NCBI RefSeq assembly: GCF_029945705.1
Contig: NZ_JAQSDC010000045.1
Span: forward strand, 1-64,000
DNA from: Methylotenera sp.
Lineage (GTDB): Bacteria > Pseudomonadota > Gammaproteobacteria > Burkholderiales > Methylophilaceae
Reading direction: 5' to 3'
DNA: 64,000 nt
Every line of letters starts with the position of its first letter. Within the stretch, counting starts at the first letter, position 1. The notes under the pieces are model-generated. The model worked only from the letters and a program-made list of their open reading frames with translations, ran no database searches and was not told the DNA's origin. Positions 33,254 through 42,941 of this stretch are shown here, in pieces. A program made the position numbers and the translations under genes.

Positions 33254-34474
33254 ATGAGTAAAGTAAACAAAGTTGTACTAGCCTATTCAGGTGGTTTGGA
33301 CACTTCGGTAATTTTGAAATGGCTGCAAGATGAGTACCAATGTGAAGTTGTTACATTTACCGCTGATTTAGGTCAGGGCGAAGAGCTAGAACCTGCACGA
33401 GCAAAAGCTAAGGCAGCGGGCGTAAAAGAAATCTATATTGATGATGTACGCGAAGAGTTCGTGCGTGATTTCGTGTTTCCAATGTTCCGCGCTAATACCG
33501 TATATGAAGGCGAATATCTATTAGGTACGTCAATTGCCCGTCCTTTAATTGCAAAACGACTCATTGAAATTGCTCGTGAAACCAATGCTGATGCTATTTC
33601 ACATGGTGCAACAGGTAAAGGCAATGACCAAGTACGTTTTGAACTAGGTGCTTATGCGCTTAACCCAAACATTCAAATTATCGCTCCTTGGCGTGAGTGG
33701 GATTTACTTAGCCGTGAAAAGCTCATGGCATATGCCGAAAAACATGGCATTCCTGTCGATATGAAGCATAAACAGGGCGGCAGTCCATACAGTATGGATG
33801 CTAACTTGCTACATATTTCATACGAAGGTCGTCATTTAGAAAACCCAGCGGCAGAAGCTGAAGAGTCAATGTGGCGCTGGAGTGTTAGCCCAGAAAAGGC
33901 GCCAGATGCAGCCGAATACTTAGACATTGAATACGTGAATGGCGACCCTGTCAGTTTGAATGGTCAAGCAATGAAGTCGCATGAGCTTTTGGCGCATCTA
34001 AATACCATTGGCGGCAAACACGGTATTGGCCGTTTAGATTTAGTGGAAAATCGTTACGTGGGCATGAAATCACGTGGTTGTTACGAAACACCAGGCGGCA
34101 CCATCATGCTTAAAGCCCATCGTGCGATTGAAAGCATTACCTTAGACCGTGAAGTGGCGCACTTAAAAGATGATTTAATGCCGCGTTACGCCAGCATGAT
34201 TTACAACGGCTACTGGTGGAGTCCAGAGCGTGTTGCGCTGCAAACCCTGATTGACCATACACAAAGCACTGTGAATGGTTGGGTGCGCGTTAAACTTTAT
34301 AAAGGTAATGTGATTGTTGTTGGGCGTGATAGTAAAACTAACTCATTATTTGACTCTACCATTGCTACTTTTGAGGATGACAAAGGCGCATACGATCAAA
34401 AAGATGCAGGCGGCTTTATTAAGCTGAATGCATTAAGGTTGCGAATTGCGGCCAATTTGAAAAATAGGCAATAA
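33254..34474 (+). CDS. argG: Argininosuccinate synthase
   Basis: 406 residues, the type I ArgG length. It condenses citrulline and aspartate using ATP. The PP-loop [11 protein letters not shown] (~10-20), [13 protein letters not shown], and [21 protein letters not shown] are conserved. AAGGATTAGAAG before the ATG is an adequate ribosome binding site. It is the last gene of the arg operon in this window; argH is not adjacent. Two terminators follow. Confidence 0.96.
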   Translation: MSKVNKVVLAYSGGLDTSVILKWLQDEYQCEVVTFTADLGQGEELEPARAKAKAAGVKEIYIDDVREEFVRDFVFPMFRANTVYEGEYLLGTSIARPLIAKRLIEIARETNADAISHGATGKGNDQVRFELGAYALNPNIQIIAPWREWDLLSREKLMAYAEKHGIPVDMKHKQGGSPYSMDANLLHISYEGRHLENPAAEAEESMWRWSVSPEKAPDAAEYLDIEYVNGDPVSLNGQAMKSHELLAHLNTIGGKHGIGRLDLVENRYVGMKSRGCYETPGGTIMLKAHRAIESITLDREVAHLKDDLMPRYASMIYNGYWWSPERVALQTLIDHTQSTVNGWVRVKLYKGNVIVVGRDSKTNSLFDSTIATFEDDKGAYDQKDAGGFIKLNALRLRIAANLKNRQ

Positions 34475-34477
34475 GTG

Positions 34478-34504
34478 AAAGGGGCAGAATCTGCCCCTTT
34501 TTTT
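34478..34504 (+). terminator. argG terminator 1
   Basis: AAAGGGGCAG and CTGCCCCTTT form a perfect ten-pair stem with a three-base loop, followed by TTTT, four bases after the argG stop. This is a strong intrinsic terminator. Confidence 0.9.
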
Positions 34505-34563
34505 ATGTCATTAATTTTTGTAAAAGCCATTTTCAGATAGCTAGCTTTACAAATAATCTTAAT

Positions 34564-34597
34564 AAAAGAGCCTGATTTTTATCAGGCTCTTTTTATT
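34564..34597. terminator. argG terminator 2 (tandem)
   Basis: AAAAGAGCCTGAT (34564-34576) and ATCAGGCTCTTTT form a perfect 13-bp stem with a TTTT loop, followed by T residues. It can work on either strand. Placed 60 bp after terminator 1 with no gene between, it insulates the fae/che region from arg readthrough. Confidence 0.85.
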
Positions 34598-34907
34598 TGT
34601 GCAATTGTTACTCATGCAGAGTATTGTTAGATTCTTCATTATTTAGTTTTAATTGAACTTGTTTAAGCTTTCGTATAAGGGTGATTAGAGGTTGTAGATT
34701 TAAATGGTTTTTACCTGTTTATTCCAAAGATACGATTTATTAACAATCTTCATAATAGAAGATGTAAGCAACTCAATTCATTTGCTTAACTAGATATGAT
34801 GAAATTTGGGCGTATTGTAGTTTTAGCTCAATTGAGGGAAGTAGATGGCAATGCTTTTTGCAATGCCAAATTTGAGCAGTAATAATTTTATATTCAGGAG
34901 AATAAAA
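34598..34907 (+). other. fae upstream region
   Basis: 310 bp, very AT-rich. It contains a short inverted repeat ATCTTC/GAAGAT (34746-34763) and must hold the fae promoter, but I cannot point to convincing -35/-10 elements. An in-frame ATG at 34845 lies inside it and is rejected as the fae start. Nothing else is seen. Confidence 0.4.
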
Positions 34908-35597
34908 ATGGCTGTAATTGACCGTGTTTTAATTGGTGAAGCGTTAGTGATTGAAAATCGTCCAGATGGTATTGGTTTAGATCTTAAAAATGTAGCACAT
35001 ATTGATTTGATTATTGGCCCTCGTGGCAGTCCAGCAGAAGACGCTTTTTGTCGCACATTAACCGACCAAAAAGAAGGTGTAAATGGTTTGCTAGCGATTG
35101 TTGCGCCTAACTTAATGGTGAAACCAAACACTGTGATGTTTAACAAAGTAACCTTAAGAAACACTAAACAGTCTTTACAAATGTTTGGCCCCGCACAGCG
35201 TGGTATTTCAATGGCAGTGATGGATTGCGTGGCTGACGGTACTATTCCAGTAGAAGAAGCAGATGACGTATTTATCTGTATTGGTGTATTTATTGACCAA
35301 TCAGCAGACATGGACGATCGTATTCAAGATTGGAACTATGAGGCGACTAAAATGGCAATTAAGAATGCCATCAACCGCGAACCAAAAGCTGCTGAGTTAT
35401 TAAAAATTTATCAAGACACAGCACATCCATTTGCTGCAAAAAGTAAAGAAGAGCGCAACAGAAGAGCGGCTGATGCTTTAAGTGCACGTGCCATTGAACA
35501 AATGAAAAATCGTAATCCAAATATTGCAAAAGAGCCAGAGTTCGATCCTTCTGACATTGCATTAAGTGAGATGCGTGGTCGCAAGTCATCTACATAG
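34908..35597 (+). CDS. fae: Divergent formaldehyde-activating-enzyme (Fae) paralogue
   Basis: 229 residues from the ATG at 34908, which has AGGAG at 34896-34900; an upstream in-frame ATG has none. Canonical Fae (~170 residues) condenses formaldehyde with tetrahydromethanopterin. The core is conserved: the catalytic His (His31) in NVAHIDLIIGPRGSP, APNLMVKPNTVMFNKVT, MFGPAQRG and DWNYEATKMAIKNAI. Two features differ from the usual enzyme: about nine extra residues between GEALV and the catalytic His, and a ~50-residue charged C-terminal tail after THPFA (here AHPFAAKSKEERN). It therefore looks like a Fae2/Fae3-type paralogue whose activity is uncertain. It stands alone between strong terminators and the che genes, with only a hairpin separating it from cheR. 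Confidence 0.88.
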   Translation: MAVIDRVLIGEALVIENRPDGIGLDLKNVAHIDLIIGPRGSPAEDAFCRTLTDQKEGVNGLLAIVAPNLMVKPNTVMFNKVTLRNTKQSLQMFGPAQRGISMAVMDCVADGTIPVEEADDVFICIGVFIDQSADMDDRIQDWNYEATKMAIKNAINREPKAAELLKIYQDTAHPFAAKSKEERNRRAADALSARAIEQMKNRNPNIAKEPEFDPSDIALSEMRGRKSST

Positions 35598-35633
35598 AGT
35601 AGACGTAATTTAGCCATTGATAAGCCTGCTCAA

Positions 35634-35662
35634 TGTATGGCAAGTGACTTGCTTGCCATACA
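35634..35662 (+). terminator. Hairpin between fae and cheR
   Basis: TGTATGGCAAG (35634-35644) and CTTGCCATACA (35652-35662) are a perfect 11-bp stem with a seven-base loop. No T-tract follows, so it may stabilise the fae message or partly terminate, allowing some readthrough into cheR. Confidence 0.5.
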
Positions 35663-35700
35663 CGGGGTTAGGTTTGCTCTAAATTTAACGAAAGTTTGTG

Positions 35701-36594
35701 ATGCTAAAAGAAAAATCAACTAAAGAAGTGCAGAATGATCGCGAGTTTGACTTTACTAACAATGATTTTAGTCGAGTTCGTAAACTCATCTATCAGCATG
35801 CTGGCATCTCACTTTCAGAAGCTAAGTCAGACATGGTGTATAGTCGAATTGGTCGTAGATTGCGCACAGTTGGTTTTGATTCATTTAAAACATATCTAGA
35901 TAGCCTTGAAAATGAAAACAGCCCAGAAGAGTGGGAAGCTTTCACTAATGCACTCACAACAAACCTCACTTCATTTTTCCGTGAAGAACATCACTTTCCT
36001 ATTCTTGCCGAACATCTAGTTAGCCTTAAAAAACCTATTCGAATTTGGTGCTCTGCCGCTTCAACAGGTGAAGAGCCCTATACCATTGCGATGACAGCAT
36101 GCGAGGCGTTTGGCACGATGAAGCCGCCAGTAGAAATCATTGCTACAGATATTGATACCAATGTGCTTGCCACCGCTTCACGTGGCGTTTATCCGTATGA
36201 GCGAGTAAGCAAACTGTCGGATGGGCGTCGTAAACAGTTTTTCCAAAAAGGCACGGGCGCGCATGAAGGTTCAGTCCGCGTAAGGAATGAGTTGCGTAGC
36301 TTGATTACTTTCGAGCAGTTGAATTTGCTTGATGATCAATGGAGTTTAGGTGAACCATTTGATGCTATTTTTTGCAGAAATGTGATGATTTATTTTGATA
36401 AACCGACTCAAACCAAAATTTTGAGTCATTTTGTACCTTTAATGAAGCCGCATGCGATCTTGTTCGCAGGGCATTCTGAGAACTTCCTGTACGTGTCTAA
36501 CGATTTCCATTTGCGCGGAAAAACTGTGTATGAATTAAACGATGGCAAAACGATTAAACGTACTTCAAATCTGGTAAAAGAAAGAATTGTATGA
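35701..36594 (+). CDS. cheR: Chemotaxis receptor methyltransferase CheR
   Basis: 297 residues from ATG 35701 (a GTG lies one codon earlier). It transfers methyl groups from SAM to receptor glutamates. The N-terminal helical domain is ~17-90, and TTNLTSFFREEHHFPIL links to the SAM domain: WCSAASTGEEPYTIAM is motif I, IIATDIDTNVLATA the acidic loop, and DAIFCRNVMIYFD motif IV. No TPR tail. It overlaps cheD by four bases (ATGA), so the pair is translationally coupled. It is first in a cheR-cheD-cheB block, 104 bp downstream of the Fae paralogue. Confidence 0.95.
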   Translation: MLKEKSTKEVQNDREFDFTNNDFSRVRKLIYQHAGISLSEAKSDMVYSRIGRRLRTVGFDSFKTYLDSLENENSPEEWEAFTNALTTNLTSFFREEHHFPILAEHLVSLKKPIRIWCSAASTGEEPYTIAMTACEAFGTMKPPVEIIATDIDTNVLATASRGVYPYERVSKLSDGRRKQFFQKGTGAHEGSVRVRNELRSLITFEQLNLLDDQWSLGEPFDAIFCRNVMIYFDKPTQTKILSHFVPLMKPHAILFAGHSENFLYVSNDFHLRGKTVYELNDGKTIKRTSNLVKERIV

Positions 36595-37199
36595 GTATGC
36601 TACAAGAAGAAATTTCTACCACACTCTATTTCGACCGCACATTTGACTGTAACGCAGCAAAAATATCCCCTGGTGAATATTACTATACCGACAAAGATAT
36701 GGTGATTGTCACGGTATTAGGTTCTTGTGTCTCGGCCTGCATACGCGACAGCATTACTGGTATTGGCGGGATGAATCACTTTATGCTGCCTGATAGCGCT
36801 GCGGCCGATAAAGATAGCCCAGTGTCAGAATCTATGCGATATGGTACCTATGCCATGGAGGTGCTGATTAACCAATTATTACGAAATGGTGCTCGCCGCG
36901 AGAACCTGGAAGCCAAGATTTTTGGCGGCGGTAATGTACTAAAAAGCTTTACCACCATGAACGTTGGCGACCGCAACGCCATCTTTGTACGCAAATTTTT
37001 AAAAGAAGAGCGTATTCGAGTGACTAGCGAGGACTTGCTAGATATTTACCCCAGAAAAGTTTATTACTTTCCAAAAACTGGCCGAGTGTTAGTCAAAAAA
37101 CTTAAAAATATGCACAACGATACATTAGTCCAACGTGAAGAGGCTTACGCAAGCAAACTTAAAGTGGCAGATGTAGGTGGTGAAATTGATTTGTTTTGA
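36591..37199 (+). CDS. cheD: Chemoreceptor glutamine deamidase CheD
   Basis: 202 residues. It deamidates receptor Gln to Glu and can stimulate CheC-type phosphatases. The catalytic Cys46 (LGSCVSACIRD) and His63 (GGMNHFMLPD) with the later KIFGGG Thr/Gly region match CheD. A second ATG six bases in (36597) is an alternative start. There is no CheC in the window; CheZ is present instead, so receptor deamidation is the likely role. Confidence 0.94.
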   Translation: MSMLQEEISTTLYFDRTFDCNAAKISPGEYYYTDKDMVIVTVLGSCVSACIRDSITGIGGMNHFMLPDSAAADKDSPVSESMRYGTYAMEVLINQLLRNGARRENLEAKIFGGGNVLKSFTTMNVGDRNAIFVRKFLKEERIRVTSEDLLDIYPRKVYYFPKTGRVLVKKLKNMHNDTLVQREEAYASKLKVADVGGEIDLF

Positions 37200-37263
37200 T
37201 GACTCACTCATTAATGAGTAATTAATATAAGAAGAACTTCTAAAATCAAGAAGAGAAAATAAA

Positions 37264-38334
37264 ATGAAAATACGAGTACTGGTGATTGATGATTCCGCAT
37301 TAATTCGCAGCCTGTTAACTGAGATTATCAATAGTCAAGCTGATATGGAGGTGGTTGGCGCTGCGCCTGACCCAATTATTGCGCGTGAAATGATTAAACA
37401 GTTAAATCCAGATGTGCTGACTTTGGATGTCGAAATGCCAAAGATGGATGGCTTAGACTTTTTAGAAAAGTTGATGCGTCTGCGCCCAATGCCTGTAGTC
37501 ATGGTTTCAACATTAACTGAGCGTGGTTCTGAAATTACCATGCGTGCACTTGAGCTTGGCGCAATAGATTTTGTGACTAAGCCTAAAATGTCTATTTCAG
37601 AGGGCATGCGCGAATATACGGATATTATTGCTGATAAGATTCGTGCGGCCTCGCAAGCAAGAATTGCGACATTACAGCGACATGTCACAACTCAAAGTAG
37701 TAGTGCTGCACCAACGCCATTGCGTAATCCATTAATCAGTAGTGAGAAGTTATTAATCATAGGTGCCTCTACAGGCGGAACAGAAGCAATTAAATCGTTC
37801 TTGTTGCAAATGCCCTCAGACTGCCCTGGTATTTTAATTACACAGCACATGCCTGCAGGCTTCACCAAATCATTCGCAAATCGCCTAGATTCTCTATGCC
37901 AGATTTCCGTCAAGGAAGCCGCAGGAGGTGAGCGTATATTGCCTGGTCACGCTTATATTGCCCCTGGCGATAGGCACTTATTGTTGGCTAGAAGTGGTGC
38001 TAACTATGTCACTCAGTTGAGTGATGAGGCACCAGTCAATCGACACAAACCATCAGTCGATGTGTTATTTGCATCCGCTGCAGAATATGCAGGTAAGAAT
38101 GTGATCGGCGTGATTTTAACTGGCATGGGCAAAGATGGTGCGGTTGGTATGGCTAAAATGCGAGAGGCGGGCGCTTACAACTTTGCTCAAAATGAAGAAA
38201 GCTGCGTAGTCTACGGCATGCCTAAAGAGGCTGTTGCACATGGTGGGGTAGATGAGGTGGCACATTTGAATGATTTACCTAAGTTAGTGTTGAACTACCT
38301 AATGGCTAATAGCTCTCGCGCTTTGCGTGTGTAA
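37264..38334 (+). CDS. cheB: Protein-glutamate methylesterase CheB
   Basis: 356 residues. The receiver domain has Asp9/Asp10 and Asp55 ([13 protein letters not shown]). A ~35-residue Ser/Thr-rich linker joins it to the esterase domain with the triad Ser169 ([10 protein letters not shown]), His195 ([10 protein letters not shown]) and Asp in [12 protein letters not shown] (~290). It removes receptor methyl groups when phosphorylated by CheA. No cheA, cheW or receptor genes are in the window. It follows cheD by 64 bp. Confidence 0.95.
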   Translation: MKIRVLVIDDSALIRSLLTEIINSQADMEVVGAAPDPIIAREMIKQLNPDVLTLDVEMPKMDGLDFLEKLMRLRPMPVVMVSTLTERGSEITMRALELGAIDFVTKPKMSISEGMREYTDIIADKIRAASQARIATLQRHVTTQSSSAAPTPLRNPLISSEKLLIIGASTGGTEAIKSFLLQMPSDCPGILITQHMPAGFTKSFANRLDSLCQISVKEAAGGERILPGHAYIAPGDRHLLLARSGANYVTQLSDEAPVNRHKPSVDVLFASAAEYAGKNVIGVILTGMGKDGAVGMAKMREAGAYNFAQNEESCVVYGMPKEAVAHGGVDEVAHLNDLPKLVLNYLMANSSRALRV

Positions 38335-38402
38335 TGTGAGTAAGTGTGATCATGGAAATATGTAGCTAGGAAAAGCGTCGCTTTTGTGTCGCTAATCTCG
38401 AA

Positions 38403-38429
38403 TAAAGCTTGAGATGAAGTAAGTAATAA
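38403..38429 (+). promoter_or_regulatory. Possible sigma-28 (FliA) promoter before cheY
   Basis: TAAAGCTT (38403-38410) matches seven of eight bases of the sigma-28 -35 element. After an 11-bp spacer comes AGTAATAA, which shares only the ATAA half of the GCCGATAA -10. It lies 89 bp before the cheY ATG in the 183-bp cheB-cheY gap. Weak support. Confidence 0.25.
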
Positions 38430-38517
38430 TGAATAAAGAAAGAATCAGAATAAGTCATTTAATGTATTTGAGGCTGATTTCGAATTCTATGAACGACTAT
38501 TTTTTATGGAGTAATGC

Positions 38518-38916
38518 ATGGCCAACCTAAATACAAAATTTCTTGTCGTGGATGATTTTTCAACCATGCGCAGGATCGTCAGAAATTTATTAAAAGAGCT
38601 TGGTTACACCAATGTAGATGAGGCTGAAGACGGTGCAATAGGGCTTAGTAAGCTTAAGGGTGGTGGATTCGAGTTTGTAGTGTCAGATTGGAATATGCCA
38701 AATATGGATGGCTTAACTATGCTTCAAAATATTAGAGCTGACCCTGAGCTGAAGCATTTGCCAGTGTTAATGGTGACGGCTGAAGCTAAAAAGGAAAACA
38801 TTATTGCCGCTGCGCAAGCCGGTGCGAATGGTTATGTAGTTAAACCATTTACAGCTGCAACTTTGGACGAGAAGTTATCTAAAATATTTGAGAAGCTTGA
38901 AAAAGCAGGGGCTTAG
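38518..38916 (+). CDS. cheY: Chemotaxis response regulator CheY
   Basis: 132 residues, a single receiver domain. It has Asp12/Asp13, the phospho-acceptor Asp57 ([14 protein letters not shown]), Thr87 ([10 protein letters not shown]) and the late Lys in [24 protein letters not shown] is the typical CheY N-terminus. TGGAG six bases before the ATG supports the start. It binds the flagellar switch when phosphorylated. Two bases separate its stop from the cheZ ATG. Confidence 0.96.
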   Translation: MANLNTKFLVVDDFSTMRRIVRNLLKELGYTNVDEAEDGAIGLSKLKGGGFEFVVSDWNMPNMDGLTMLQNIRADPELKHLPVLMVTAEAKKENIIAAAQAGANGYVVKPFTAATLDEKLSKIFEKLEKAGA

Positions 38917-38918
38917 TG

Positions 38919-39593
38919 ATGAATAGCGAGTCTTTACAACAGCAAGCAACACAGCTTGAACCCATGCCAGTAGCTAACCAAGGTGACGAGATGCTAAATC
39001 GTATTGGTCATGTAACTAGGTTGCTGCATGACAGTTTGCAAGGTTTGGGTTTAGATAAAATTCTTGAACAAGTTGCGCAAGATATTCCAGATGCGCGTGA
39101 TCGTTTAGCTTATGTATCACGTATGACCGAGCAGGCTGCAGAGCGTGTTCTAAATGCCACTGATTTAGCTACGCCGCTGCAAACTGAGCTAGCCAATGGA
39201 GCGTCCGCCTTAGAGATAAGCTGGAAAGAAGTGTTAGAAAAGCCTTCATTAAAAAGAGAATATAACCAGATCGCCGATGAAACTTTAGAGTTCTTAACGT
39301 TGACTGTTAAAAATACGACTGAAACCAAAGCCTTGTTAATGGATATTATGATGGCTCAGGATTTTCAGGATTTGACAGGTCAGGTTATCAAGAAAATTAC
39401 AGGCTTGGCTCAAGACTTAGAAAGACAATTAGTACAAGTACTAGTAGACTTTTCCCCAGCAACGGCTAAAAAAGAGAAAGAGAATGACGATAAAGCCACA
39501 TTAATGAATGGCCCACAGATTGACGCGACTGCCGTAGATGTTGTGGCAAGCCAGGAGCAAGTGGATGATTTGTTAGATAGTTTAGGGTTTTAA
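38919..39593 (+). CDS. cheZ: CheY-P phosphatase CheZ
   Basis: 224 residues from ATG 38919. It has a long helical body and the active-site segment MAQDFQDLTGQVIKK, with the Asp and Gln that insert into the CheY active site. A flexible Lys/Glu-rich linker leads to the C-terminal CheY-binding helix QVDDLLDSLGF. It speeds CheY-P dephosphorylation. Coupled to cheY. Confidence 0.95.
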   Translation: MNSESLQQQATQLEPMPVANQGDEMLNRIGHVTRLLHDSLQGLGLDKILEQVAQDIPDARDRLAYVSRMTEQAAERVLNATDLATPLQTELANGASALEISWKEVLEKPSLKREYNQIADETLEFLTLTVKNTTETKALLMDIMMAQDFQDLTGQVIKKITGLAQDLERQLVQVLVDFSPATAKKEKENDDKATLMNGPQIDATAVDVVASQEQVDDLLDSLGF

Positions 39594-39701
39594 TCGCAAA
39601 GATTACTAACATTGGTTACCTAGAATCAATTAACTAGTATTCAACTCCTAAGCATTGGTGGTTTTTCAATCTACCAATCAGAAATACTTTTGGTCAACTA
39701 A

Positions 39702-42401
39702 ATGGCAGATAAACACTTCACGGGATTGCGCGCCAAGATGCTGTTAGTGGTGGCGGCAGGTATGGTGTTACTGTTTACGATATTGTTTACAGTAGCGCGA
39801 ACAGTTCTGCTGGATGGCTATGCAAAGTTAGAATCAAATAAAACTTTAATTCAAGTCAATAGCGCCGTCACGCTATTGAGTGAGCAATCTCAGCAGTTAG
39901 AAGGTATCGTAAGTGAATACGCACATTGGGATGACACCTATCAATACATGGTGCAACCAGATGCTCGCTATATCGACTCTAACTATACGAACGAAACCTT
40001 CAATCACCTCAAAGTCAAAGCGATTCTCCTCGTTAACCCAGAAGGCGTTGCTGTATATAAACGCGGGTTCGATTTTACCAATAGCAAGCCATGGATTATT
40101 CCCAAGCTACTTGAACAAGCTATCAGCAAAGGCGGTATTTTTTTAAATCCTTATAAAGACCATATGGCTGAATTTTTCTGGACACCAGAGGGCCTTTGCA
40201 TTGTCATGGCTATGGATATACAACCAAGCACCAGTAAAGGCATGAGTCACGGTACTTTAATTATGGTGCGTCATGTTGATCAAACGCTCATCGAGCATAT
40301 TGAAAAAGTCATAGGTGCCAAGCTCACTATTCAACCATCGTTAAATGGTAAAGATGCTGATTTAGAGAAAAATTTAGCAATTAGTGGCACGGTTATTAAA
40401 CCTTTAAATGGCACAGAGGTGGCAGGTTATACGCTGATGAAAAGTTTTAATGGGCAGGCCAATCTGATGGTATCCACTTTAAGTAGTCGTGAAATATTTG
40501 AGCAAGGAGAGTCAAGCTCTAGTTTCCTTTCGTGGTCTACTTCAATCATCGCTTTAATGCTAGCGGCCATTAGCTGGATACTAGACAGAATGGTTTTAAT
40601 CCGCTTAGAACGTATGAGTGAAGACGTGGAGCGGATTAGCGATACCGCAGATATGTCGACTCGGATTAGGCAACTTAATGGTCATGATGAGCTAGCAACT
40701 TTGTCGCACGGTATTAATGGCATGTTAGACCGCATTGAAGACTCTCAATACGAACTTCAATTAGAAAAAGAGCGCGCCCAAGTGACGCTTGAAGGCATTG
40801 CCGATGCCGTCATTACTAGTAATCCAGCAGGTTACGTGCTTTATATGAACTCAGCCGCAGAGCGGCTTACAGGCATTAATTTAAGTGAAATGAAGATTAA
40901 AACTTTGCGCGTCTTATTTAAATTACTCGCTGAAGATAAAACTACGCCAGTGAGTAGTGAGTGGTTAACCGATTCATACAGCCCACAAGAAGAGGTGATA
41001 TTGGAGCGTGCCGATGGTGAGGAATTTGTGATACGCAAATCGGCCTCCCCACTTTATGATAGCGATGGCCATACTTTTGCTATTGTGACGGTGCTTCACG
41101 ATGTGACAATGCTTAGAACATTGTCTAATCAATTGACTTTTCAAGCTAGACATGACCAATTAACGGGTCTGATAAATCGCTATGAGTTTGACCGTAAAAC
41201 GCAAGCAGCCATTGATGATACGGCTATCGCTAATCGAGTACATTGCCTTGCTTATATCGATTTAGATCAATTCAAAATAGTGAATGATACTTGCGGCCAT
41301 ATGGCAGGCGATGTGTTGCTAAAACAACTCACTAATCATATGAAAGCCAAGGTGCGTAGCTCCGATACGCTTGCGCGTCTTGGGGGAGATGAGTTTGCTT
41401 TATTATTAATGGGTTGCGACTTAGTCAAAGCTCAAGAAATCGTCGAAGGCTTGCTAGAAGTGGTACGAGAGTATCGTTTCACTTTTGATGATAAAGTATT
41501 CAAAATAGGCGCAAGTGTGGGCCTTACCGAAATTTCACCGCTGCATAATTTAACGTTGAGTGAGTTGCTTAGCACGGTAGACTCTGCCTGCTATACCGCT
41601 AAAGAACAAGGCGGGAATCGCATACACATATACCGCTCTGACGATTCTGATATTAAAGAACACAATAACCAACTTGAATGGGTTTCTAGAATACATTTAG
41701 GGTTAGAAAATAAACAGTTCGTTCTATATATTCAGCGTATGGCAAGCTTAACCGAAGGCGCTGAACTTCATTGTGAGCTGTTAATCCGTATGCAGGCAAT
41801 GGACGGCTCATATTATCCACCAGGTTATTTTTTACCTGCTGCAGAACGCTATCACTTAATGCCTAAAATAGATTGTTGGGTAGTTGGCGAAGCGCTGGCG
41901 ATTATTGCCCGCAAAGGTGCTGCTTTCCCCTATGTTTGCGCAATCAATTTATCAGGTCAAACTTTGTCTGAGGATGGCTTTTTAGAATACGTAGTTGAAC
42001 AGATTAAACTACACAAAGTAGATACGAGTCGGATTTGTTTTGAAATTACCGAAACTTCCGTCATTGCTAATTTAAATAAAGCACGACAGTTTATGCATGC
42101 TTTACGCCAAATTGGCTGTCGCTTCTCACTAGATGACTTTGGCAGTGGCTTGTCTTCTTTTGCTTATCTTAAAAATCTGGAAGTCGATTTTCTTAAGATT
42201 GATGGCATGTTTGTTAAAGCCATTGTTAAAAATAAGATAGATCGTGCGATGGTTGAATCTATTAACAATGTTGGCCACGTAATGGGCTTACATACTATTG
42301 CTGAGTTTGCCGAGAATGACGAAATTATCAGTATGCTTAAAGAGATAGGCGTGGATTATGCGCAAGGCTATGGTGTTGCTAAGCCAGAGTTGTTTGAATA
42401 A
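39702..42401 (+). CDS. CHASE4-HAMP-PAS-GGDEF-EAL membrane c-di-GMP enzyme
   Basis: 899 residues. Helix 1 (~11-33) and helix 2 (~270-292) flank a periplasmic CHASE4 sensor (EYAHWDDTYQYM, YIDSNYTNETF). HAMP (~293-345) and PAS (~350-465) domains follow. The GGDEF domain has the intact RLGGDEFALLL active loop. The EAL domain keeps the catalytic ExLxR pattern (ELLIRM), ETSVIANL, and DDFGSGLSSFAYLKNLEVDFLKIDG. Both halves look active, so it could make or break c-di-GMP depending on the signal. It follows cheZ by 108 bp on the same strand. A link between motility and surface attachment is a reasonable inference. Confidence 0.93.
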   Translation: MADKHFTGLRAKMLLVVAAGMVLLFTILFTVARTVLLDGYAKLESNKTLIQVNSAVTLLSEQSQQLEGIVSEYAHWDDTYQYMVQPDARYIDSNYTNETFNHLKVKAILLVNPEGVAVYKRGFDFTNSKPWIIPKLLEQAISKGGIFLNPYKDHMAEFFWTPEGLCIVMAMDIQPSTSKGMSHGTLIMVRHVDQTLIEHIEKVIGAKLTIQPSLNGKDADLEKNLAISGTVIKPLNGTEVAGYTLMKSFNGQANLMVSTLSSREIFEQGESSSSFLSWSTSIIALMLAAISWILDRMVLIRLERMSEDVERISDTADMSTRIRQLNGHDELATLSHGINGMLDRIEDSQYELQLEKERAQVTLEGIADAVITSNPAGYVLYMNSAAERLTGINLSEMKIKTLRVLFKLLAEDKTTPVSSEWLTDSYSPQEEVILERADGEEFVIRKSASPLYDSDGHTFAIVTVLHDVTMLRTLSNQLTFQARHDQLTGLINRYEFDRKTQAAIDDTAIANRVHCLAYIDLDQFKIVNDTCGHMAGDVLLKQLTNHMKAKVRSSDTLARLGGDEFALLLMGCDLVKAQEIVEGLLEVVREYRFTFDDKVFKIGASVGLTEISPLHNLTLSELLSTVDSACYTAKEQGGNRIHIYRSDDSDIKEHNNQLEWVSRIHLGLENKQFVLYIQRMASLTEGAELHCELLIRMQAMDGSYYPPGYFLPAAERYHLMPKIDCWVVGEALAIIARKGAAFPYVCAINLSGQTLSEDGFLEYVVEQIKLHKVDTSRICFEITETSVIANLNKARQFMHALRQIGCRFSLDDFGSGLSSFAYLKNLEVDFLKIDGMFVKAIVKNKIDRAMVESINNVGHVMGLHTIAEFAENDEIISMLKEIGVDYAQGYGVAKPELFE

Positions 42402-42471
42402 AAATAGTAAATTTTACCCTCTGTTTTCTAATTTATAGCCTTTTAACCTATCTAAGCTGAGCATCCAATTA

Positions 42472-42894
42472 TCAGAGTCCAACTCTTTTTACTGGTGGCA
42501 AGTTTGCCAACTCTTCATCTGAATACAATCGCCCGCTGGTAATAAAGGCGAAACCCGTACCGCAATCTAATGAAAATGATCCGCTAGAATTCGGAGTCGC
42601 ATCCAAAATCGTATGCATATTTTCAGCAAAGGTAAAGTGACTATCGCCCATGTAAAATGTTGCATCTTGCCATTCACCCAAAATGACGTCTGAGGCGCTC
42701 GGGTTAAATTCATTCATTGGCATACAAATGGGGCCGCTTCCTTCACAGCATCCACCAGATTGCAGAAATACGATAGGACCAAACTCAGCTGTTAATCTAT
42801 GAATAAGCGCTAATGCGCTAGGCGTGGCTGAAACACGTCTGGTTTTTTCGCGTTCATTCACTGTTGCAAGGCGCTCTATAGTGTCTGTATTCAT
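42472..42894 (-). CDS. DUF779 protein linked to aldehyde dehydrogenase
   Basis: 140 residues from ATG 42894, with GGAGC upstream; a TTG 15 bases earlier overlaps that site and is rejected. It has the DUF779 features: VFLQSGGCCEGSGPICMPMNEF with three Cys, DATFYMGDSHFTFAENMHTILD, and LDCGTGFAFITSGRLYSDEEL. Proteins of this family are found next to aldehyde dehydrogenase genes in many proteobacteria; their function is unknown. The clustered Cys could bind metal or react with aldehyde. It is downstream of the aldehyde dehydrogenase on the same strand, with a terminator between, so it probably receives readthrough. Confidence 0.85.
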   Translation of the reverse strand: MNTDTIERLATVNEREKTRRVSATPSALALIHRLTAEFGPIVFLQSGGCCEGSGPICMPMNEFNPSASDVILGEWQDATFYMGDSHFTFAENMHTILDATPNSSGSFSLDCGTGFAFITSGRLYSDEELANLPPVKRVGL

Positions 42895-42941
42895 ATATTT
42901 AAGCTCCAAAACTTAATTGACCAGTTTCTAAATAAAAAAAT

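Noticed and set aside
34845-34907. N-terminal 21-residue extension of the Fae paralogue
   Set aside because: The upstream ATG has no ribosome binding site, whereas AGGAG lies eight bases before the ATG at 34908, and the shorter form aligns with the Fae N-terminus (VGEALV-like IGEALV).
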